The notes beneath the pieces were generated by a model. That model was not told the origin of the DNA, searched no databases, and worked only from the letters and a program-made list of their open reading frames with translations. A program made the translations under genes and the position numbers. This document shows positions 1 through 5,542 of a stretch of DNA of 9,018 nucleotides, one piece after another (position 1 is the stretch's first letter; each line of letters opens with the position of its first letter). Origin of the DNA: Ignavibacteriales bacterium (lineage in GTDB: Bacteria; Bacteroidota; Ignavibacteria; Ignavibacteriales; Melioribacteraceae); NCBI GenBank assembly GCA_016929735.1, contig JAFGID010000240.1, positions 1 to 9,018 on the forward strand, in the 5' to 3' direction.

Positions 1-211
1 GACCAATAGAATACCATGAATCACCATCATTTGTTGTATAGAAAACCCCGTTCAATGTTGCCGAATAAATAGTTGAACCAGCTGAATAAAGAGAGTGCCC
101 AATCTGTGCTTCAGGACCCAGATTTGTCTTAACCCACTGACTTTTAGTTGTATTTGGCGAAAGCAAAAAAACACTTAAGAAAAGTGCATTCCATAAAAAT
201 ATATTTTTCAT
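1..211 (-). CDS. Secreted beta-propeller-like protein, N-terminal fragment (cut by window edge)
   Basis: The first 70 codons of a minus-strand gene whose remainder lies beyond base 1. The start is ATG at 211, with GAGG five bases upstream as ribosome binding site. Residues 1 to about 25 (MKNIFLWNALFLSVFLLSPN) look like a Sec signal peptide: a short basic start, a hydrophobic core and a polar end. The mature part begins near SQWVKTN. Around residues 53-65 it reads GVFYTTNDGDSWYS. The 'TTNDGDSW' string is typical of one blade of BNR/sialidase-like or photosynthesis-assembly-type beta-propellers, which are common in exported proteins of Ignavibacteria and Bacteroidota, often with a C-terminal type IX sorting domain. 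That C-terminus is not visible here. Export and propeller fold are inferences from this fragment, and no substrate or enzymatic role can be assigned. Confidence 0.8.
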   Translation of the reverse strand, partial: MKNIFLWNALFLSVFLLSPNTTKSQWVKTNLGPEAQIGHSLYSAGSTIYSATLNGVFYTTNDGDSWYSIG

Positions 212-391
212 GAGAACCTCAATTTTAATTTACAGATTGTTAAAAATTATTTGTTAGTGAATATTGGAATAAATCTTTATACTAAAGATAGGTAATACTT
301 TTAAATCAAAAAATATAATAATTATTATTTGTATAGATTAGATTATAATTATAAACCAAAGATTCTTCAAATATTATTTTTTATTTAAGCA

Positions 392-1202
392 TTAAGCTCT
401 TATTAGATAAATCTCTTCTTTTGACAAGGGAGTACCATTAGGTTTAAATATTTGGTTAAACCATATCTCAGGCTCTGCTCCATCCGGGTGACTATTATCT
501 CCCCAAGCATAAATTGTGTTAGTTTTACCCTTTACTAATCCCCAGTTGATGGCACTGACATTTTCGTTTTTAAGCAAAGGCAATATTTTATTGAAGGTGC
601 TTCCATTTGTACGTGCCATATATTCCGTGCAAATTAATGGACGATTATAAGTTCGTAGAAAATCAATCATTACCTTAATAGAAGAATCTGAACTGTAATT
701 ATGGAAAGTAATTAGTATCAGAACTTCCTTCTTGCCTAGGATCCTGCAACCAACCTGAATTATGAATTCCAAGTTTTGGTAAGGGTTGTTTGCCAATCTT
801 ATTAGTACCATTCCAACAATCATCAAAAAAAACAAATATTGTTTTTATTTTATGATTTGAAGAAATGGATAAATATTTTTCTACTCTGTTTATAAAACCT
901 TCTTCATCTTGTATCCACGCTTTGTGATGCAAATACACTCGCATTACGTTGAACCCAATAGATTCAGCAAAACCAAGTTCACGGCTAATCGTAGTAGTGT
1001 CGAAAGTTTCCGCCTGCCACATTTCGAGCTGATTAATTGCTGTACTTGAAATAAAATTAGCACCTCGCAACCAACCATTTTTTACTGACCATCTATTGGC
1101 TTGTTCCTCGGTCCATTTCTGATTTTTATTTTCATCTACTTGACAACTACAGAAAATAATTATTGTAGGTAATAAAAAGCTGCATAAAAATTTTATACTC
1201 AT
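392..1202 (-). pseudogene. Decayed GH5/cellulase-like lipoprotein glycoside hydrolase (internal deletion plus frameshift)
   Basis: Two overlapping minus-strand reading frames encode opposite ends of one protein. The first, from ATG 1202 (AAGGGA upstream), has a lipoprotein signal ending at Cys20 (FCSC). It then reads like the N-terminal half of a (beta/alpha)8 glycosidase: NGWLRGANFISSTAINQLEMWQ, the strand 'IGFNVMRVYLHH', 'TIFVFFDDCWN' and 'GIHNSGWLQDP'. It stops at 699-701. The C-terminal half continues in another frame from about base 716 down to the TAA at 392: ITFHNYSS, 'PLICTEYMAR' carrying the probable nucleophile Glu, 'AINWGLVKGKTNTIYAW' and 'EPEIWF'. Full-length relatives, as I recall them, have about 100 more residues between these halves, including the WDxYNEP acid/base motif, and none of that is present. 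The joined fragments would give about 270 residues, against roughly 360-370 expected. I infer an in-frame deletion near 721-735 and a one-base shift near 713-718. An assembly error is the alternative. Confidence 0.8.
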
Positions 1203-1355
1203 AACTTTCCCTTAATTAATATACCATTCACAAATATTTTTAGGTGATTTTTTCTGGAATGTTTTTAAAACATAGACTTACGTTTTACAAATACCAAAAT
1301 TTGCAGCAAACAGGAACGGAGAATAAATCTAATGTTGTATATCGTATAATATCCG

Positions 1356-1712
1356 TTATTCGGTTTTGCATTTCAAAAAATCACCATCAATTATCAATAA
1401 CTTTACGCCATTTTCTGATACTGACCGATGAGAACTCAAGTTATCAGATACTACATAAGTCATTCCTTTGGTTAAAGTAAAATTTTCACCACTTTGAAGT
1501 TCGCTGGTAAATTCACCTTCTAAACAGTGCACAATATGTCCTTTCTGACACCAATGGTCAGCCATATAATCATTTGAATATTCAACAATTCGAACACGCA
1601 ATCCTTCAAATTGAACAGTTTGCCAAAAGGCAGTTCCTCTATCACCTAAATGTTCTTCTTTTGGGATCAAAGACCAATCAATAGTTTGAAATGGAATATT
1701 TTGATTATGCAT
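1356..1712 (-). CDS. DHCW-motif cupin-fold protein
   Basis: A complete 118-residue protein. ATG at 1712 is preceded by AGAGGTAAG, a good ribosome binding site. The sequence matches the small cupin family that NCBI calls 'DHCW motif cupin fold protein': the N-terminal 'NIPFQTIDWS', then 'GTAFWQTVQFEGLRVRIVEYS', the signature D52-H53-W54-C55 followed by KGH59, H62 and 'CLEGEF', 'LTKGMTYVVSDNLSSHRS', and the C-terminal 'GVKLLIIDGDFL'. The His and Cys residues of the signature could bind metal, as in other cupins, but the biochemical role of the family is not established to my knowledge. There is no signal peptide, so it is probably cytosolic. It stands alone: the upstream gap is 371 bases to a divergent gene, and the downstream neighbour is the broken glycosidase on the same strand, 153 bases away. 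No key residue appears to be missing, and the frame is intact. Confidence 0.85.
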   Translation of the reverse strand: MHNQNIPFQTIDWSLIPKEEHLGDRGTAFWQTVQFEGLRVRIVEYSNDYMADHWCQKGHIVHCLEGEFTSELQSGENFTLTKGMTYVVSDNLSSHRSVSENGVKLLIIDGDFLKCKTE

Positions 1713-2083
1713 TCTTACCTCTATTAAAACATTATTATTAAATTAATTTTTTTAGTTTGGGAAATATATTCAAAACGTCAGAATAATTTATTCTTAAAAT
1801 GCAACTGTTTTATTTGAAACTTCTGAAAAACAAAAACAATTTACTCATTCTGATCCAGACTTGTCGGGAGAAGAATCTCATTTTTATAAATTTTTATGTC
1901 TCAATAAATTGCAAAATAAGATTTTTCGTAGCTTCGCTCTTCAAAATAATATTTTGATATTTTTCAAAAGATTCTCATTTGCTTTGTGAAAAGCAAAACA
2001 TTTAATATCTTTCCGAAGTAAAAACAATAATTCTTAATTTAATCAGACTAAATAATCTTTAACAAAAACAATAGAAGGACACT
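1713..2083. other. Gene-free 371-base divergent spacer with small AT-rich hairpins
   Basis: This lies between the starts of two divergently transcribed cupin genes, so promoters for both should be here, but no convincing pair of promoter boxes stands out. It contains a degenerate dyad repeat (1844-1868), a perfect 7-bp hairpin TCAAAAT/ATTTTGA at 1941-1957 with a three-base loop, and an 8-bp hairpin TTTGCTTT/AAAGCAAA at 1978-1997 with loop GTGA. GAATCTCATTT at 1873-1883 is repeated as GATTCTCATTT at 1970-1980. No open frame of credible coding character was found on either strand. Confidence 0.6.
1844..1868 (+). repeat. Degenerate copy of the intergenic dyad repeat seen at 6946-6981
   Basis: The segment beginning CTCATTCTGATCC and ending GACTTGTCGGG aligns without gaps to the left arm, loop and first bases of the right arm of the hairpin at 6946-6981. 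I count 17 identical positions of the first 24. TGAAAAAC stands 12 bases upstream here (1824-1831) and 8 bases upstream there (6930-6937). The right arm here is lost: GTCGGG runs into AGAAGAATCTC. I read this as an eroded member of a dispersed repeat family. Its extent and strand are uncertain. Confidence 0.45.
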
Positions 2084-2413
2084 ATGGATAATTACAAAAT
2101 TGATTTATCGGAAGTATTTGAATTTAAAAACAAAATTGATTATTCTACTGGCGGAGTGGTGAGTAAAAAGGTAATTCAAAAAGGGACAGGCAATGTCACA
2201 CTTTTTGTATTTGACAAAGGACAGGAATTGAGTGAGCACTCAACCCCCTTTAATGCTTTAGTTCAGGTGCTGGAGGGGGAGGCAATGATAGTAATTAGTA
2301 AAGTGGGATACTTGGTAAAGGGGGGGCAGTCAATAATAATGCCTGCAAATCTACCACATGCTGTCAAAGCAAAAGAAAAATTCAAAATGCTCCTTACAAT
2401 GATTAAAGAATAA
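2084..2413 (+). CDS. Small single-domain cupin (Cupin_2 type)
   Basis: A 109-residue protein starting at ATG 2084, with AAGGA six bases upstream. It is a short conserved-barrel cupin. Motif 1 is degenerate, G46-x5-H52 followed by STPFNALVQVLEGEA. The second metal His of the usual H-x-H is replaced (H52-S53-T54), and Gln61 lies where a further ligand could sit. Motif 2 reads G80-G-Q-S-I-I-M-P87-A-N-L-P-H92, with its His kept. The C-terminus is 'KFKMLLTMIKE'. Such proteins, with 'EHSTPFNALVQVLEGEA' and 'IIMPANLPHAVKA', are widespread in anaerobes. Their substrate is unknown to me. No signal peptide is present, so it is cytosolic. The gene lies 74 bases before the next plus-strand gene, so the two could share a transcript ending at the terminator after 2750. 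The coding sequence contains a run of seven G (2320-2326), unusual in this AT-rich window. Confidence 0.85.
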   Translation: MDNYKIDLSEVFEFKNKIDYSTGGVVSKKVIQKGTGNVTLFVFDKGQELSEHSTPFNALVQVLEGEAMIVISKVGYLVKGGQSIIMPANLPHAVKAKEKFKMLLTMIKE

Positions 2414-2487
2414 AATGCTTTGAAATTAGAAAAATTATACTTATATTTTGAAAGACAATTCTTTAATTAATTAACAAAGGAGGCATT

Positions 2488-2715
2488 ATGCCAATCAAAG
2501 TTAATCCCTATAGCAGTAAAGGAGGAGCAGTTTACCATGTTTACGCTGATTGTCCACTAGGAAAAAAGATTCCAAAGAAAAACAAAGTAGCTGAAAAAGG
2601 TAAAAAGAAACTTTGCAACTTTTGTAAATTGCTAGCAAAAGCTAAACCTAAAGTAAAACCAAAAGCTAAAGTGAAAGCAAAAGCTAAAGTGAAGGCTAAA
2701 GGTAAAAAACGTTAA
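2488..2715 (+). CDS. Small basic protein: putative His/Cys knuckle plus histone-H1-like Lys/Ala tail
   Basis: A 75-residue protein starting at ATG 2488, with a perfect AAAGGAGG (2476-2483) four bases upstream. This is the strongest ribosome binding site in the window, so expression is probably high. The first half has G13-x-x-Y-H17-x4-C22-P-L-G, then C43-N-F-C46. This His-Cys...Cys-x2-Cys spacing resembles the small 'YH..gCp.l....LCxxC' zinc-knuckle-like segments found in some nuclease-associated and stand-alone bacterial proteins. Metal binding is inferred, not shown. Residues 47-75 are almost only Lys, Ala, Pro and Val, in three near-identical six-residue units (KPKVKP, KAKVKA, KAKVKA) and a final KGKKR. 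Such tails in histone-H1-like bacterial proteins bind DNA or RNA. I do not recognise a named family. A nucleoid- or RNA-associated role is the best guess. The gene is followed by a terminator and may be cotranscribed with the cupin before it. Confidence 0.8.
   Translation: MPIKVNPYSSKGGAVYHVYADCPLGKKIPKKNKVAEKGKKKLCNFCKLLAKAKPKVKPKAKVKAKAKVKAKGKKR
2644..2697 (+). repeat. Three tandem 18-base units inside the Lys-rich tail
   Basis: Units begin at 2644, 2662 and 2680 and encode KPKVKP, KAKVKA and KAKVKA. Units two and three (AAAGCTAAAGTGAARGCW) differ at two positions only, while the first is more diverged. In-frame expansion or contraction by replication slippage would lengthen or shorten the basic tail by six residues without breaking the frame. 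Confidence 0.75.
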
Positions 2716-2749
2716 GAGCTGATTTTTGAATTAATATAGTAGTTTTTGT

Positions 2750-2784
2750 AAGAGGTTGTTGTAAAAAACAACCTCTTGCTTTTT
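2750..2784 (+). terminator. Rho-independent terminator after the small basic gene
   Basis: A perfect 11-bp stem, AAGAGGTTGTT (2750-2760) with AACAACCTCTT (2767-2777), with the six-base loop GTAAAA, is followed by GCTTTTT. It stands 35 bases after the stop at 2715 and ends plus-strand transcription. On the minus strand the stem is followed by ACAAAAAC, not a T-run. It therefore looks one-directional, although it sits directly against the stop codon of the convergent fusion gene (2783-2785). Confidence 0.85.
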
Positions 2785-4825
2785 AAATGTTTCTTAATTC
2801 TCTCATCATCTCTTCAAACTGCCCAAATGTCAATGATTGTTCACCATCACTGAATGCCTTGTCAGGCTCGGGATGAAATTCTACCATCACCCCATGTGCA
2901 CCAACTATCTTTGCTGCCTTTGCTAATGGAATTACTTTATTTCGTTGCCCCACTGCATGAGAAGGGTCAACAATGATCGGTAAATGCGTTTTCTCTTTCA
3001 ACACAAGTACAGCACTTAGATCTAAAGTGTTTCGTGTAGCTGTTTCAAATGTTCTTATTCCTCTTTCGCAAAGAATAACCTGCCTGTTACCCTGCGATAG
3101 AATATACTCAGCCGCCATCAACAATTCTTCAATTGAAGACATCATTCCACGCTTGAGCATTATTGGTTTGTGTGTTTTGCCAATTTCTTTTAGCAAGGAA
3201 AAGTTCTGCATATTTCTTGCACCAATCTGTAAAATGTCAGCGTGTTTCAACACAGCTTCTATTTGATTTATTTGTAGAACCTCGGTAATTACAGGCATAC
3301 CATTTTGGTTCCCAGCGTTCTCTAATATCTCTAATCCATCAAATCCCAATCCTTGAAAACTATACGGGGATGAACGTGGCTTAAAACATCCGCCTCTTAA
3401 AACATCTGCTCCAAATTCTTTTGCATGTGAAGCACAAGCAATAATTTGCTCATTAGATTCTACCGAGCAAGGTCCCGCAATAACTACAAAATTACTTCCA
3501 CCTATTGTTACATCTTTTAATTTTATAATCGTGTCTTCTTTTTGATATGCTCTGCTGGCTAATTTATAATTCTTTGGAATAATAATTTTTTCTTCTTTCT
3601 CAACTTTCAGTGTCTTACTTTTTTCTTTTTCGTTTTGCTCTATAATTTTATCAAAAGGTAATTTTACTTTCTTAAATCCTTCCATTGGATAGCAACCAAG
3701 TACTTTGAAAAATCTTGTATATGGTCCAAGTTCGTTAATTGCTTCTTCAATATTCTTATCGTTAATATTTCCTTCAAAATCAAGATAGAACATTTCTTCC
3801 CAAGGGTTGCCGAGTATCGGTCGCGATTCGAGTTTTGTTAGATTGATTTTTCTCTGCTGAAAAACAGAAAGTGCATTTACCAAAGCACCCGGCGAATGTG
3901 ATGTTGCCATCACAATTGATGTCTTTGCGGGAATTCGCGAATCAACCTGAATAGGTTTTCTTGTTGCAATTAAAAACCTCGTATAATTACCACTTTGATT
4001 TGCTACTCCTTCGGCAAGGATTCTTACTTTAAATAATAGAGCGGCCTCTTTACTTGCTAGGGCAGCATATTTTGGATTTTTTTCTTCTATTATTTTTCTA
4101 ACAGATAAAGCTGTGTCCGAGAAATATTCAACTTTACAGTTTTTCAAAGTTGAAATAAATTTACTGCATTGTGTTGCCGCTTGATAATGAGCATAAATTT
4201 TTTCTATGCTGTCAATAGAGTTATCCTTTATTGCAACCAAACAATGATTGACAGGAAATGTTTCTTCACCGATAATTGATAAAGAAGTATGCAACAGGAG
4301 GTCATATACTTCATTTATTCCCCCAGAGGTTGTATTCTCAATTGGAAGTACTGCAAACTCAGCTGCACCTTTTTCAACTGTGTTTACCACATCTTCGAAA
4401 GTATCGTTTTTAACGAATTGTATTTTACCAAAGTAATTAGAAAAATATTTTTGCGAAGCGAGATAACTGTAAGAACCTTCTATTCCTTGGATTGCAACTA
4501 CAAGCGGTTTATTCTTTCCGGCTTTTCCACCTTGAATTTTTTGTAAATGCTTTTGCTGCAATTTTACCGAGTCCTCGATTATTTCCTGATAGATTTTAGT
4601 AATAAAATGAGAGCTTAAACCAAGTTTCTTTCCTGTGCGAATAAGTTTTATAAGCAAATCCTCTTCTCGTTTTTCATCTCGAATAGGTTTATCACTTACT
4701 TCCTTTATCTTTACGACTTCTTCGCTCAGGTTTCTTCTTTGTGATAACAATTCAAGTATCTTATTGTCAACACTGTTTATTTCCTCTCTGATTTTTTCAA
4801 ACGATATTTTTTTAGCTCTCTTCAT
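2783..4825 (-). CDS. pheA-aroF: Trifunctional fusion: chorismate mutase - prephenate dehydratase (ACT) - DAHP synthase I-beta
   Basis: 680 residues in one open frame. Residues 7-95 are an AroQ chorismate mutase. All eight active-site residues of the E. coli P-protein appear at a constant offset of two: R13, R30, K41, D50, R53, E54, S86, Q90. Residues 107-290 are prephenate dehydratase (IQGIEGSYS, LPIENTTSGGI, and the catalytic T282-R-F in GNYTRF). Residues 302-380 are the ACT domain with both phenylalanine-binding motifs, GALV (313-316) and ESRP (333-336). A Lys/Glu-rich linker (381-417) leads to a type I-beta DAHP synthase (418-680). Its metal ligands C453, H623, E649 and D660 have the same spacing as in the Thermotoga maritima enzyme. 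Also present are RGGCFKPR and QIGARN. Predicted reactions are PEP plus erythrose-4-phosphate to DAHP, and chorismate to prephenate to phenylpyruvate, in the cytosol. No Shine-Dalgarno precedes ATG 4825. No nearby alternative start exists, and the mutase begins at once. Confidence 0.93.
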   Translation of the reverse strand: MKRAKKISFEKIREEINSVDNKILELLSQRRNLSEEVVKIKEVSDKPIRDEKREEDLLIKLIRTGKKLGLSSHFITKIYQEIIEDSVKLQQKHLQKIQGGKAGKNKPLVVAIQGIEGSYSYLASQKYFSNYFGKIQFVKNDTFEDVVNTVEKGAAEFAVLPIENTTSGGINEVYDLLLHTSLSIIGEETFPVNHCLVAIKDNSIDSIEKIYAHYQAATQCSKFISTLKNCKVEYFSDTALSVRKIIEEKNPKYAALASKEAALLFKVRILAEGVANQSGNYTRFLIATRKPIQVDSRIPAKTSIVMATSHSPGALVNALSVFQQRKINLTKLESRPILGNPWEEMFYLDFEGNINDKNIEEAINELGPYTRFFKVLGCYPMEGFKKVKLPFDKIIEQNEKEKSKTLKVEKEEKIIIPKNYKLASRAYQKEDTIIKLKDVTIGGSNFVVIAGPCSVESNEQIIACASHAKEFGADVLRGGCFKPRSSPYSFQGLGFDGLEILENAGNQNGMPVITEVLQINQIEAVLKHADILQIGARNMQNFSLLKEIGKTHKPIMLKRGMMSSIEELLMAAEYILSQGNRQVILCERGIRTFETATRNTLDLSAVLVLKEKTHLPIIVDPSHAVGQRNKVIPLAKAAKIVGAHGVMVEFHPEPDKAFSDGEQSLTFGQFEEMMRELRNI

Positions 4826-4927
4826 TTTATATTTGTTAATTGTTACAAAAAAATTGAAATTTGAATGTTAAATAACAATTATTATTTTATTAAATGCAAG
4901 ATTTTTATTTATTTTAAGGAGATGGAA
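4826..4927. promoter_or_regulatory. Divergent promoter region between the fusion gene and the inhibitor pair
   Basis: About 100 bases, nearly all A/T, separate the two divergent starts, so promoters for both directions must lie here unless the genes are read from further away. On the plus strand TTGAAA (4854-4859), a 17-base spacer and AATTAT (4877-4882) form a weak sigma-70-like pair. In such AT-rich DNA this may be chance. No convincing pair was found for the minus strand, and no leader peptide or attenuator hairpin for the aromatic gene is evident. Confidence 0.35.
4916..4921 (+). promoter_or_regulatory. Ribosome binding site that fixes the start of the chagasin-like gene
   Basis: AAGGAG directly abuts ATG 4922 but is six bases before ATG 4928. 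The normal spacing favours 4928, giving the N-terminus MKQIILVGFLFILFAC. That is a well-formed lipoprotein signal and excludes the longer frame from 4865. Confidence 0.8.
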
Positions 4928-5506
4928 ATGAAACAGATAATATTAGTCGGATTTCTTTTTATTTTATTTGCATGCTCATCTGAACCGACACAAAGCAATG
5001 GTGGTATTACCGGGACTATACGATACATCGAACTGGAAGGAGGCTTCTATGGCATCCTTTCAGATGATGGTCAAAAGTATGATCCAATTAATCTACCTCA
5101 AGAGTATCATGTGGATGGCTTACAAATAGAGTTCACTTTTAATAAAAGAGATGATGTATCTTCTTTCCGCCAGTGGGGTACAATCATTGAAATTATAACC
5201 ATTAAATTGCTGGACATTGAGGAATTTGAGGTTTCAATTGACGAGATATTTGAAATTGAACTTGCCTCGAATGCTACAACCGGATATGGATGGGTTTGGA
5301 AAAATAAAAGTATTAAATCAATCGTTGATTCTGTAGAACATAAATATATGGGTAGCAATTCAAACGCAATGGGAGCAGGTGGAACTGAGGTGTGGAAATT
5401 TATGGGAATATCAGAAGGTGAAGCAACTATTCGTCTTGAATATTGCAGAGGCTGGTCTCCCAATTCAACTGTTAACGTAAAAGAATATTTGATTAAAGTA
5501 AAATAA
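4928..5506 (+). CDS. Lipoprotein with C-terminal chagasin-type (I42) cysteine-protease inhibitor domain
   Basis: 192 residues from ATG 4928. The signal sequence ends in the lipobox LFAC16, so the mature protein should be lipid-anchored in the envelope. Residues 25-92 form a separate beta-rich domain (GTIRYIELEGGFYGIL, 'KYDPINLP', 'WGTIIEI') that I recognise only loosely from other lipoproteins and cannot name. Residues 93-192 match the chagasin/amoebiasin fold, which inhibits papain-like cysteine proteases through three loops. Here they are A116-T-T-G-Y120 (the NPTTG loop), G149-A-G-G152 followed by EVWKF, and C173-R-G-W176 where the family usually has R-P-W. The Pro-to-Gly change in the last loop is odd but may be tolerated. 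The target could be a host, predator, competitor or own secreted protease. The serpin gene follows after 36 bases on the same strand, suggesting one transcript and a joint protective role. Confidence 0.87.
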   Translation: MKQIILVGFLFILFACSSEPTQSNGGITGTIRYIELEGGFYGILSDDGQKYDPINLPQEYHVDGLQIEFTFNKRDDVSSFRQWGTIIEIITIKLLDIEEFEVSIDEIFEIELASNATTGYGWVWKNKSIKSIVDSVEHKYMGSNSNAMGAGGTEVWKFMGISEGEATIRLEYCRGWSPNSTVNVKEYLIKVK

Positions 5507-5542
5507 ATTTTAACAATAAATTTTAATTTATTTGGAGGTGTT

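Noticed and set aside
315..328. Perfect palindrome ATAATAATTATTAT
   Set aside because: Pure A/T palindromes of this length are expected by chance in such AT-rich spacers. No further operator-like feature is nearby.
392..835. An independent 147-residue minus-strand gene starting at ATG 835
   Set aside because: Its first 40 residues have no glycosidase character and overlap the upstream half of the enzyme in another frame. Only the part after about base 716 is homologous, so it is the shifted 3' half of the broken glycosidase.
1244..1480. Plus-strand open frame of 78 codons
   Set aside because: It runs antisense into the well-supported cupin gene, has no ribosome binding site and has a composition typical of chance frames.
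2783..2785. The 2750-2777 hairpin as terminator for the minus-strand fusion gene as well
   Set aside because: Read on the minus strand the stem is followed by ACAAAAAC rather than a T-run, so only plus-strand termination is supported.
2973..4871. Several short plus-strand open frames across the fusion gene
   Set aside because: They are antisense to a protein with confirmed domain motifs throughout, lack ribosome binding sites and resemble no family I know.
4865..4927. Longer N-terminus for the chagasin-like protein
   Set aside because: It would place 21 unrelated residues before a well-formed lipoprotein signal. The AAGGAG at 4916-4921 is correctly spaced for ATG 4928 only.
5503..5526. Direct repeat ATAAATTTTAA twice at 13-base spacing between the inhibitor genes
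   Set aside because: A/T only, overlaps the stop codon, and lacks a terminator stem or known binding-site pattern. It is probably low-complexity sequence.
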